Source of the DNA: Spirochaetaceae bacterium
GTDB taxonomy: Bacteria; Spirochaetota; Spirochaetia; Treponematales; Breznakiellaceae
Direction: 5' to 3'
DNA length: 12,021 nt
Assembly (NCBI GenBank): GCA_031290855.1
Contig: JAISLM010000135.1
Span: 1-12,021 of the forward strand
This document shows positions 1 through 5,457 of the stretch, one piece after another. Both the position numbers and the translations under genes were made by a program. Numbering within the stretch: position 1 is the stretch's first letter; each line of letters starts with the position of its first letter. The notes under the pieces are model-generated. The model saw only the letters and a program-made list of their open reading frames with translations, did no database searches and was not told the origin of the DNA.

Positions 1-771
1 CTCGACCTGTCCGCCTGTACGATGGCGGGCACGGAGTTCGACCCCGGCGCCGCCAACACCGGCGAGAACCGGATCGCCTCGCTCGTCCTCCCCGCCCCGG
101 CGGAGAGCATAAAGGCGGGAACATGTATTTCGCCTGCCTTCAGGAACTTTACCGCCCTGAAGGGCCTTGGCGGCGCAAACGTTACGGCGGTCGGCGACTA
201 CGCCTTCTACAACTGCGACGCCCTCGCCGCGGTGAGCCTGCCCGCCGCTACAAGCGTCGGCGTCGAGACCTTCTGGAACTGTGTCGCCCTCGCCACGGTG
301 AACCTCCCCGCTGCGGCAAGCATCGGCGACTACACCTTCCGCGGTTGCGACGCCCTCGAGACGGTGAGCCTCCCTGCTGCTACAAGCGTCGGTTCCGGCG
401 CCTTCATTGGCTGCCGCGCCCTCGCCGCGGTGAACCTCCCCGCCGCAGCAAGCATCGGTTACGGCGCCTTCAGCTCCTGCTACGCCCTAGCCACACTCAA
501 CATTCACGCCGTGACAAACATCGGAGCGGACGTTTTCGAAGACCCCAGGGGCCAGGCCCTCACGATCACGATGGGCCAGGCCGCGCCGTCCGTGTCTGAA
601 ATTGGCATCAAAGCCTTCAGCACCTTTTCCAAGGACGTTACGATCAGGACCCCGGCATCCCCGGCTGGCTACAGTGACACATGGCAGACCAACTTCAAAA
701 AAGCTTTCGGCGTTGGCAGCGGCTCTTACACCGTTACCATCAACCTGGGCTTCGAAACGATAACGCCGTAG
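1..771 (+). CDS. BspA-type leucine-rich-repeat surface protein (5' end outside window)
   Basis: The reading frame is already open at base 1 (LDLSACT precedes the first Met at 22), so this is the C-terminal part of a longer protein; the signal peptide and true start lie upstream. After a short lead-in, four 22-residue repeats run from 232 to 495, each of the form V-S/N-LPAA-T/A-S-V/I-G-x3-F-x2-C-x-ALA, followed by a degenerate fifth at 496-561. This is the Treponema/BspA-like LRR pattern (LRR_5 type), usually found in secreted or surface proteins that bind host or polymer surfaces. The end (about 630-771: KDVTIRTP, then NFKKAF, then TINLGFET) matches the end of the broken paralogue at 4666-5138, so it is a family-specific C-terminal module. 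A strong terminator follows 18 nt after the stop. Binding partner unknown; the family call is firm. Confidence 0.85.
   Translation, partial: LDLSACTMAGTEFDPGAANTGENRIASLVLPAPAESIKAGTCISPAFRNFTALKGLGGANVTAVGDYAFYNCDALAAVSLPAATSVGVETFWNCVALATVNLPAAASIGDYTFRGCDALETVSLPAATSVGSGAFIGCRALAAVNLPAAASIGYGAFSSCYALATLNIHAVTNIGADVFEDPRGQALTITMGQAAPSVSEIGIKAFSTFSKDVTIRTPASPAGYSDTWQTNFKKAFGVGSGSYTVTINLGFETITP
232..495 (+). repeat. Four in-frame 66-bp LRR repeats with a 132-bp super-period
   Basis: Units begin at 232, 298, 364 and 430, each exactly 22 codons. Units 1 and 3 read VSLPAATSVG while units 2 and 4 read VNLPAAASIG, so the array is best described as two copies of a 44-residue double unit. The DNA agrees: units 2 and 4 share GTGAACCTCCCCGC and GCAAGCATCGG, while units 1 and 3 share GTGAGCCT and CTACAAGCGTCGG. 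Confidence 0.85.
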
Positions 772-788
772 TCCGCTCCCCCGGACAA

Positions 789-827
789 AGCCCGTCCCGC
801 CGCTCCCCGGCGGGGCGGGCTTTTTTT
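789..827 (+). terminator. Intrinsic terminator of the LRR gene
   Basis: A 14-bp stem (789-802 with 808-821, one G:T wobble) closes a 5-nt loop and runs straight into seven T residues (821-827). The stem is almost entirely G-C. It lies 18 nt after the LRR stop codon and should isolate that gene from the repeat region downstream. Confidence 0.9.
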
Positions 828-858
828 CCTGCGGCGCAGGCGCCATCAGAACCATACC

Positions 859-890
859 ACGCTATATGTGGGGCCAGGGTCAGACCCCGT
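859..890 (+). repeat. 32-bp direct repeat, copy 1, containing a GGGTCAGACCC palindrome
   Basis: It matches 1044-1075 at 31 of 32 positions; the only difference is A at 876 versus G at 1061. It begins ACGCTATATGTGGGGCC and ends in the palindrome and GT. The palindrome part also belongs to composite repeat copy A. Confidence 0.85.
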
Positions 891-926
891 GGCGGCCTAA
901 ATCGTTGTCCGGTAATGAATTGGAGC
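877..926 (+). repeat. Composite 50-bp two-hairpin repeat, copy A
   Basis: GGGTCAGACCC is followed by exactly 9 nt and then a TAAATCGTT...GGTAATG block ending in GAGC. Overall length and spacing equal those of copies B and C. The second hairpin is weaker here, with several mismatches in the arms. The layout resembles REP/BIME-type elements mobilised by RAYT transposases; that link is inference. Confidence 0.75.
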
Positions 927-929
927 GGC

Positions 930-984
930 GGCCGGGGTCTGACCCCGGCCCGGCTTAAATCGTTAACCGGTAATGGTTTAGAGC
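930..984 (+). repeat. Composite two-hairpin repeat, copy B
   Basis: The first hairpin is the most perfect in the window: 10-bp arms GGCCGGGGTC (930-939) and GACCCCGGCC (941-950) around one T. The second has 10-bp arms TAAATCGTTA (956-965) and TAATGGTTTA (971-980) with two G:T wobbles and a 5-nt loop. The 50-bp core is 935-984, ending in GAGC. It sits only 8 nt after copy A, in the same orientation. Confidence 0.8.
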
Positions 985-1043
985 GATGAGGTATGCGAAT
1001 AACGCACTGGCGCCGGATTTGCCTGGCGCCTGTGAAAGCCGGT

Positions 1044-1075
1044 ACGCTATATGTGGGGCCGGGGTCAGACCCCGT
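1044..1075 (+). repeat. 32-bp direct repeat, copy 2, with solo palindrome
   Basis: Nearly identical to 859-890. The palindrome CGGGGTC-A-GACCCCG (1060-1074) is perfect, but the second hairpin of the composite element does not follow, so this copy is either a solo element or a truncated one. Confidence 0.8.
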
Positions 1076-1235
1076 AACGGGTGGCAATGGATGCCATGCG
1101 CCGTATTTGTCCGCCATGAAAGGGGGTGGCAACGCGAGGTGTCAGTCCCCGTTTAGGGCCGACGGAAGGACGGCAGGGGGTTTCTCTTGGATGAAGGCCG
1201 TCGAGTCTTCCGGGGGATATGGCCTGTACAAGTAG

Positions 1236-1287
1236 TCTGGAGTTTGCGTCAAGCGCAACGCGGAGTGTTGAGCTTGACGCAAACTCC
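1236..1287. repeat. Long inverted repeat upstream of flaB
   Basis: Perfect 16-bp arms GGAGTTTGCGTCAAGC (1239-1254) and GCTTGACGCAAACTCC (1272-1287) enclose 17 nt, within which CAAC/GTTG can extend the stem after one mismatch. There is no T tract, so it is unlikely to be a simple terminator. The left part (1236-1273) recurs with substitutions at 5376-5413 upstream of the next transcription unit. It could be a small mobile hairpin element or a regulatory leader; it lies upstream of the predicted promoter, which argues against an attenuator. Confidence 0.8.
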
Positions 1288-1334
1288 GAAAGCAAACGCG
1301 GAGCATTTGCACGGTGAGCCGGCTGCGGAAAAGC

Positions 1335-1361
1335 TAAAGGGAATTTTTAGCAGTCCGATAT
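1335..1361 (+). promoter_or_regulatory. Sigma-28 (FliA)-type promoter for flaB
   Basis: TAAAGGGA (1335-1342), an 11-nt spacer, then TCCGATAT (1354-1361) closely follows the sigma-28 flagellar consensus TAAAGTTT-N11-GCCGATAA in both elements and in spacing. Transcription would begin near 1368, leaving a leader of about 80 nt before the flaB ATG. Late flagellar genes such as flagellin are the expected targets of this sigma factor. Confidence 0.7.
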
Positions 1362-1440
1362 TCAAGTAAGGTTAATATATTGGAGGACGGGGAGTTGCGA
1401 TCTATAGAGAGGCAGACCGTTCCGGGTTTAGAACCTAAGC

Positions 1441-1445
1441 AGGAG
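1441..1445 (+). promoter_or_regulatory. Ribosome-binding site of flaB
   Basis: AGGAG lies 6 nt before the ATG at 1452. This is the clearest Shine-Dalgarno site in the left half of the window and fits a highly expressed flagellin. Confidence 0.8.
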
Positions 1446-1451
1446 TAAAGT

Positions 1452-2312
1452 ATGATCATCAATCACAATCTTAGCGCAATGTTCGCGAACAGGTCTCTAA
1501 AGGTTACGCAGGGGTATTTGGACAAGAACACTGAAAAGTTGGCGAGCGGCCTCAGGATAAACCGCGCGGGGGATGACGCTTCGGGGCTTGCGGTATCGGA
1601 GAAGCTGCGGAGCCAGATACGCGGACTGAACCAGGCCTCGACAAACGCGCAGAACGGTATTTCATTTATTCAGACGACGGAAGGTTATTTGCAGGAGAGC
1701 CAGGACATCATCCAGCGTCTGCGCGAACTCGCGGTACAGTCCGCCAACGGCATATACACCGCGGAAGACAGGATGCAGATACAGGTGGAAGTTTCTTCGC
1801 TGATAGACGAGGTCGACCGCATAGCGAGCCACGCCCAGTTTAACGGGATGAATATGCTTACCGGACGTTTCGCCCGTGAAACGGGCAACAACGCCGTGAC
1901 GGCGTCTATGTGGTTTCATATCGGCGCGAACATCGATCAGCGCGAACGTGTCTACATAGGCACGATAACGACGAAGTCACTTGGTCTGCGCAACATTGAC
2001 GACGATTCAATCATGTCGCTGGAGACTGCGGACGAGGCGAATCGCGCTATCGGTACGCTCGACGAAGCCTTAAAGATCATCAGCAAGCAGCGCGCTGACC
2101 TTGGCGCGTACCAGAATCGCATGGAACACGCGATCCGCGGCATCGACGTGGGCGCGGAAAACCTGCAGGCCTCCGAGTCCCGCATACGTGACACGGATAT
2201 GGCGCACGAGATGGTTGACTATACCAAGAATCAGATACTCAACCAGAGCGGCACCGCGATGCTCGCTCAGGCGAACCAGAGGGCGCAGACTGTATTGCAA
2301 TTGCTACAGTAG
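1452..2312 (+). CDS. flaB: Flagellar filament core protein FlaB (flagellin)
   Basis: Structural subunit of the spirochaetal periplasmic flagellar filament core. At 286 residues it has the length usual for spirochaetal FlaB, which consists of the conserved D0/D1 halves and lacks the variable outer domains of other flagellins. The N-terminal half carries the hallmark MIINHNLSAMFANR start and the stretch ASGLRINRAGDDASGLAVSE (31-50), followed by QTTEGYLQE and the QFNGMNML block. The C-terminal half carries ADLGAYQNRMEHAI, ENLQASESRIRDTDMA and the helical tail ending LQLLQ. FlaB is exported without a cleaved signal by the flagellar type III apparatus, and no signal peptide is seen. A sigma-28-type promoter and a good AGGAG site precede it. 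A corA-type gene starts 17 nt after the stop with no terminator between. Which FlaB paralogue (FlaB1, 2 or 3) this is cannot be decided. Confidence 0.97.
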   Translation: MIINHNLSAMFANRSLKVTQGYLDKNTEKLASGLRINRAGDDASGLAVSEKLRSQIRGLNQASTNAQNGISFIQTTEGYLQESQDIIQRLRELAVQSANGIYTAEDRMQIQVEVSSLIDEVDRIASHAQFNGMNMLTGRFARETGNNAVTASMWFHIGANIDQRERVYIGTITTKSLGLRNIDDDSIMSLETADEANRAIGTLDEALKIISKQRADLGAYQNRMEHAIRGIDVGAENLQASESRIRDTDMAHEMVDYTKNQILNQSGTAMLAQANQRAQTVLQLLQ

Positions 2313-2329
2313 CCGCATTAGCATAAAGA

Positions 2330-3280
2330 ATGGTTACTATTAGGGTACAGGGCGCTGATGGCATAACAGAAACAAATAAACCGTGCGCGGGATGTTGGAT
2401 AGACGCCCGCAATGTCGACCGGCATGATCTGGAGAGACTTGAACAGGATTTCGGCATTGCGGGCGAACTTTTGACCGACATAATGGACACGGACGAGCAG
2501 GCGCGTATAGAACAGGAAGACGATTATACGGCGATCATAGCGCGGCTGCCGGTGTGGGATAACAACAACGAGATCGCCTGTTTTACGGTGCCGCTCGGCA
2601 TTATTTTATTTTCCGACAAGATTGTTACGGTTTGCCAGCGTTCCAGCGATGCCCTGCACGATGTCGCGAACAACCGCATGAAGGGTTTTACGCTGAAGAG
2701 CCACAGCGCCTTCGTTCTAAATATGCTGGGCCGCGCCGCTTACACATTCCTGCGGGCCCTGAAAGAACTCAACCGTAATTCAAACGAGATAGAGAAGGCC
2801 CTGCAAAAGTCCGTCCGCAACAACGAGTTGGTACAGTTGTTGATGCTTCAGAAGTCGCTTGTCTATTTTACGACCAGTATAAAATCAAACGGCCTTCTGC
2901 TTGAAAAGATCCAGAAGTCGCCGTCCCTGCGCTTAAAAGAGGACGAACAGGATCTGCTGGAAGACGTTATCACGGAAAACATCCAGGCGATGGAGATGGC
3001 GAACATCTATTCGTCGATCCTGACGGGAACGATGGACGCTTTTGCCAGCGTTATCTCCAACAACCTGAACATAGTGATGAAGCGCCTTGCCATAGTGAAC
3101 ATCGTACTGATGATACCCACCCTGATATACAGCTTTTACGGGATGAATGTCCGCCTGCCGTTTCACGATCACATCTTCGCGGTGGCCGGCATTCTTTTAT
3201 TCAGCCTTGCCGCCTCCCTCCTTGGCGTGATACTGCTTAACACCGAAGTATATTTCAAAAAACGTGTACGCAAAAAATGA
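2330..3280 (+). CDS. corA: CorA-family magnesium/divalent-cation channel
   Basis: A 316-residue inner-membrane cation channel subunit of the 2-TM-GxN family. An acidic, mostly alpha/beta cytoplasmic N-terminal domain (about 1-125) is followed by a long helical segment (about 130-250) and two C-terminal membrane helices (about 252-270 and 281-303). The signature YGMN (270-273) sits exactly at the end of TM1, and the protein ends in a short basic tail (KKRVRKK). CorA proteins form pentamers and move Mg2+, and sometimes Co2+ or Ni2+, into the cell. The start codon at 2330 has only a weak upstream purine stretch (AAAGA), suggesting translation after read-through from flaB. The family is certain; specificity for Mg2+ is inferred from the GMN motif. 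Confidence 0.92.
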   Translation: MVTIRVQGADGITETNKPCAGCWIDARNVDRHDLERLEQDFGIAGELLTDIMDTDEQARIEQEDDYTAIIARLPVWDNNNEIACFTVPLGIILFSDKIVTVCQRSSDALHDVANNRMKGFTLKSHSAFVLNMLGRAAYTFLRALKELNRNSNEIEKALQKSVRNNELVQLLMLQKSLVYFTTSIKSNGLLLEKIQKSPSLRLKEDEQDLLEDVITENIQAMEMANIYSSILTGTMDAFASVISNNLNIVMKRLAIVNIVLMIPTLIYSFYGMNVRLPFHDHIFAVAGILLFSLAASLLGVILLNTEVYFKKRVRKK

Positions 3281-3317
3281 GAAGGCCGGCGCGGCGCGGC
3301 GGCCCGTCCGGTAAAAT

Positions 3318-4055
3318 ATGTTCAACTTACGACTTTTTTCCGCGGCGTTCCGGTATTCGATTCCGGTACTGCTGGGTTATCTTGCGATAGGCGTCGCCTT
3401 CGGCCTTTTGATGTCTGACGCGGGCTATCCATGGACGCTCGCCCTGCTGATGAGCGTCGTGATGTATGCGGGCGCGGGACAGTACATCGCGGTCGGCCTC
3501 TTTGCCGGGGGCGCGGGACTCGTCGAGGCGGCGATAGTCCAGCTTGTCGTGAACGCGCGGCACATGGCCTACGGGATAACGATGCGTAAGAAGTTCAATC
3601 TGCCGGGCTGTTACAAAGCGTACCTCGTATTCGCGCTGACGGACGAGACCTTCGCGCTGCTTTCATCGCTGGATGGCGAGCCCGCTTCACCGGAGGCGCG
3701 GGCCGGGAACATCCTGTACGGCGGTAGCGAGCGGGAGCGCGGCGCGTTCATGCTTTACATCTCCGCGCTGGATCACCTGTACTGGGTTGGCGGCACACTG
3801 ATAGGCGCGTTTGCCGGCGCGTTACTGCCGTTCAGCTTCGATGGCATACAGTTCGCCCTCACCGCGCTGTTCATAGTGCTGATGATCGAGCAGATCATGC
3901 GGGTAAAAAAGGCCCTGCCCTTCGCGGTTTCGGCGCTGGCTGCGGTCCTAGCGGTCGTATTCCTGCCGGCCCGCGTATCGCTGCTTTCCGCGCTTGCGGC
4001 CTCCCTTGCCGTAGTCCAGATATTTTCGGCAAAAGCGCCGCCGGATAAAGGCTGA
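3318..4055 (+). CDS. azlC: AzlC-family branched-chain amino-acid export permease
   Basis: Large subunit of the AzlCD exporter for branched-chain amino acids and analogues (LIV-E / YgaZ family). The protein is 245 residues, normal for the family, and very hydrophobic. Family motifs visible are YAGAGQY (50-56), NARHMAYG (79-86), LTDETFAL (107-114) and LDHLYWVGG (151-159), with hydrophobic segments near 14-33, 41-64, 67-85, 146-171, 177-194, 202-217 and 221-236. It begins 37 nt after the corA stop without a recognisable Shine-Dalgarno site. Its stop codon overlaps the azlD start by one base (TGATG), so the two subunits are translationally coupled. The substrate is assigned from family knowledge only. 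Confidence 0.92.
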   Translation: MFNLRLFSAAFRYSIPVLLGYLAIGVAFGLLMSDAGYPWTLALLMSVVMYAGAGQYIAVGLFAGGAGLVEAAIVQLVVNARHMAYGITMRKKFNLPGCYKAYLVFALTDETFALLSSLDGEPASPEARAGNILYGGSERERGAFMLYISALDHLYWVGGTLIGAFAGALLPFSFDGIQFALTALFIVLMIEQIMRVKKALPFAVSALAAVLAVVFLPARVSLLSALAASLAVVQIFSAKAPPDKG

Positions 4056-4393
4056 TGCCGCAGGTACCGCAAGCCGTCGTCTACACCTTCGTTATGGGCG
4101 CCGTGATATTCTTTTGCCGCGCCGCGCCCTTCATGTTTTTTCGCGGCGGAAAGCCGGGCGGCAAGGGAGAAAACAGGCTTTTTCTGTTTGTCGAGAGGAC
4201 CGCGCCGCCGCTCGCTATGACCGTCCTCTGTTTCAATGCGATAGCGGCCCCAATCAAAGAGAAGCCAGGCGAGGCCCTGCCCGTCGCGGCGGCCTCAGTG
4301 CTGACGGCCCTGCTCCACCTCTGGAAACGGAACGCGCTGCTAAGCATCTTCAGCGGCGTCGCGTTCTATATGCTAATCAGGCGTTGGCTCTAA
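4055..4393 (+). CDS. azlD: AzlD-family small subunit of the branched-chain amino-acid exporter
   Basis: A small hydrophobic partner of AzlC, 112 residues, typical length. The CRAAPF segment (21-26) matches the conserved (T/S)R-x-x-PF motif after TM1. Further hydrophobic stretches cover about 52-65, 74-88 and 94-108, ending in the usual NALLSIFSGVAFYML block. It starts within the azlC stop codon. The C-terminus looks complete even though IS630 debris follows in the same frame directly after the TAA. A short GC-rich inverted segment followed by TTTT (about 4401-4417) might act as a weak terminator but has a poor stem. Confidence 0.9.
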   Translation: MPQVPQAVVYTFVMGAVIFFCRAAPFMFFRGGKPGGKGENRLFLFVERTAPPLAMTVLCFNAIAAPIKEKPGEALPVAAASVLTALLHLWKRNALLSIFSGVAFYMLIRRWL

Positions 4394-4636
4394 GCATCCT
4401 GCCCACCGGCGGGTTTTCTCCAGCCCTATTCGCCGAATCTTAATCTGACAGAACGGTTTTGGAAGCCGGTAAAGAAGGAAGTACTGAATGCGGCCTTTCA
4501 TGGGACGTTTGAAGAGTTCAAGGAAGCGATAGACGGATGCATTGCGGAAACGGTGGAAAAACATAAAAAGAAAATCTCCTCCCTTATATCCGGTAACTTT
4601 CAGTTTTTTACCGATGTTTTTGCATCTGCCGCTTAA
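4394..4636 (+). pseudogene. 3' remnant of an IS630-family transposase
   Basis: Starting immediately after the azlD stop and in its frame, an open stretch without a start codon encodes LQPYSPNLNLTERFWKPVKK (from 4418) and runs to a TAA at 4634-4636. This is the hallmark C-terminal block of IS630/Tc1-type DDE transposases (PPYSPxLNPIExxW); the glutamate codon at 4451-4453 would be the third catalytic acid. About 72 codons of recognisable transposase remain; the N-terminal part with both catalytic aspartates is absent. The remnant has no stops or frameshifts of its own, so the truncation may be fairly recent. The outer end of the IS probably lies between 4637 and 4665, where the LRR pseudogene begins. 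Confidence 0.85.
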
Positions 4637-4665
4637 TGATATTTTTATGCCTAAAGCAGTATAGC

Positions 4666-5138
4666 TTCAGGCGCTTCACCCAACTCAAAGACGTTAGCGG
4701 CGCAAAAGCTGCCACAGTCGGCACGGACGCATTCTATGGCTGCGCCAGTCTCTATATGGTAGGAATCCTCAAAGCGGAAAGCATCGGCAGTGGTGCCTTA
4801 CTAGGCACCGGCATCGCAGACCTCACCATCACGCTGGGCTCTACGCCACCCGGCGTTGGGGCGCTATTTTCATCGATATTAACGCCGCCAAAAACGTCAC
4901 GGTCAGGATTCCTGCCGCCGCGACGGCGAACTACGGGGCCGCGCCTGTAGACACAATCACTATTAACTGGGGCAAAGCCTTCCGGGGCAGGGGCTGGAAT
5001 ATCACGGATGGCCACCTCCAAGAAGGCTTTGTCAACAGATATATCAATTTGAGCTTTGAAACGTACTTGGCCGCCAGCCGCATGCGGCGGCGGCTAATGA
5101 GGAATGGGGGTGGCGAGAAGCACCCCGGTGCCGAGTGA
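4666..5138 (+). pseudogene. Broken BspA-type LRR protein gene (5' truncated, frameshifted)
   Basis: From 4666 the frame encodes FRRFTQLKDVSGAKAATVG, clearly related to FRNFTALKGLGGANVTAVG of the intact paralogue (from 139), then one LRR-like unit (DAFYGCASL). The signal and N-terminal part are missing, replaced by IS630 debris. At the GGGG run 4858-4861 the frame is lost: the C-terminal module continues in another frame as INAAKNVTVRIPAAATANYG, then WGKAFRGRGWN and INLSFETY, ending at a TGA at 5136-5138. That module matches the end of the first LRR gene. The open frame runs about 28 codons past the point where the paralogue stops, so the original stop is also lost. It encodes at least three defects and is not expected to make a functional protein. 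Confidence 0.85.
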
Positions 5139-5260
5139 GCGCCGGAGGCTTTGTTTTGACGGGTGAGGATAATGAGAAATAAGCCGCCGGAGGCATCTTA
5201 TGAGGGACGGGTGATGGGGGACGGGGGCCGGCGACTAACAGGGAACTTACCGATCTGCCG

Positions 5261-5310
5261 GGGTCTGACCCTCTATCGACTTAAATCGTTACTCGGTAAT
5301 GATTTAGAGC
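5261..5310 (+). repeat. Composite 50-bp two-hairpin repeat, copy C
   Basis: GGGTCTGACCC (5261-5271), 9 nt, then arms TAAATCGTTA (5282-5291) and TAATGATTTA (5297-5306) around a 5-nt loop, ending GAGC (5307-5310). Length and spacing are identical to copies A and B more than 4 kb away. A T:G wobble in copy B is a T:A pair here, consistent with selection on the folded form. Confidence 0.8.
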
Positions 5311-5375
5311 AACAAGGCGTGATCAATGGCGGGCAGCGGCCAAGGCGTCCGTGCGCTAAGGCTTTAACGAGGGTG

Positions 5376-5413
5376 TCTGGAGTCTGCGTAAACTCAACGC
5401 GCAGCGTTGAGCC
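5376..5413. repeat. Second copy of the flaB-upstream hairpin element
   Basis: It aligns with 1236-1273 with a few substitutions and one gap: TCTGGAGTCTGCGT, then CAACGCG and GTTGAGC in the same order. Its own hairpin is CTCAACGC (5393-5400) with GCGTTGAG (5404-5411) around GCA. It lies about 45 nt before the next start codon. No T run follows directly. Confidence 0.7.
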
Positions 5414-5422
5414 GGGGCCTTA

Positions 5423-5449
5423 TTGTAAAAACGGGCGTATTTGTATAGT
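5423..5449 (+). promoter_or_regulatory. Possible sigma-70-type promoter giving a near-leaderless transcript
   Basis: TTGTAA (5423-5428) and TATAGT (5444-5449) are separated by 15 nt, shorter than the usual 17. If real, transcription would start at or next to the ATG at 5458. Weak evidence. Confidence 0.3.
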
Positions 5450-5457
5450 ATTGGATT

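Larger units (their letters stand above)
772..1451. other. 680-bp repeat-rich intergenic region upstream of flaB
   Basis: I see no credible gene here; the short open frames lack a ribosome-binding site and cross the repeats. It holds, in order, the LRR terminator, composite repeat copies A (877-926) and B (935-984), a 32-bp direct repeat (859-890 and 1044-1075), two CTGGCGCC octamers (1007 and 1023), an inverted repeat with 16-bp perfect arms (1239-1287), a sigma-28-like promoter (1335-1361) and the flaB leader. Confidence 0.8.
5139..5457. other. 319-bp intergenic region with repeats, upstream of the activase/dehydratase gene
   Basis: No gene is supported here. It contains composite repeat copy C (5261-5310), the second copy of the flaB-upstream inverted-repeat element (5376-5413) and a possible promoter next to the start codon (5423-5449). 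A 12-bp perfect palindrome GCCGCATGCGGC (5077-5088) lies just before it, inside the LRR pseudogene, without a T tract. Confidence 0.7.

Noticed and set aside
232..561. Regular repeats considered as a CRISPR array
   Set aside because: The 66-bp period is continuous coding sequence with LRR residues conserved; there are no unique spacers between identical repeats.
123..599. 158-codon open frame overlapping the LRR gene in another frame
   Set aside because: It is the shadow of the 66-bp coding repeats: the protein is arginine/proline-rich, and the repeat phase keeps the frame open. The LRR frame has clear family structure.
1007..1030. Two CTGGCGCC octamers 16 bases apart
   Set aside because: GGCGCC is self-complementary and common in GC-rich DNA; there is nothing else repeated around it.
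1141..1156. GTCAGTCCCC as a further palindrome copy
   Set aside because: Only a partial match to GGGTCAGACCC; the left arm is missing, so it does not form the hairpin.
993..1369. Short open frames in the flaB upstream region
   Set aside because: They run through repeats, the inverted repeat and the promoter, have no ribosome-binding site and no protein-like composition.
3283..3312. GC-rich inverted segment between corA and azlC as a terminator
   Set aside because: Low-complexity GGC repeats can pair, but no T tract follows and the stem is not unique.
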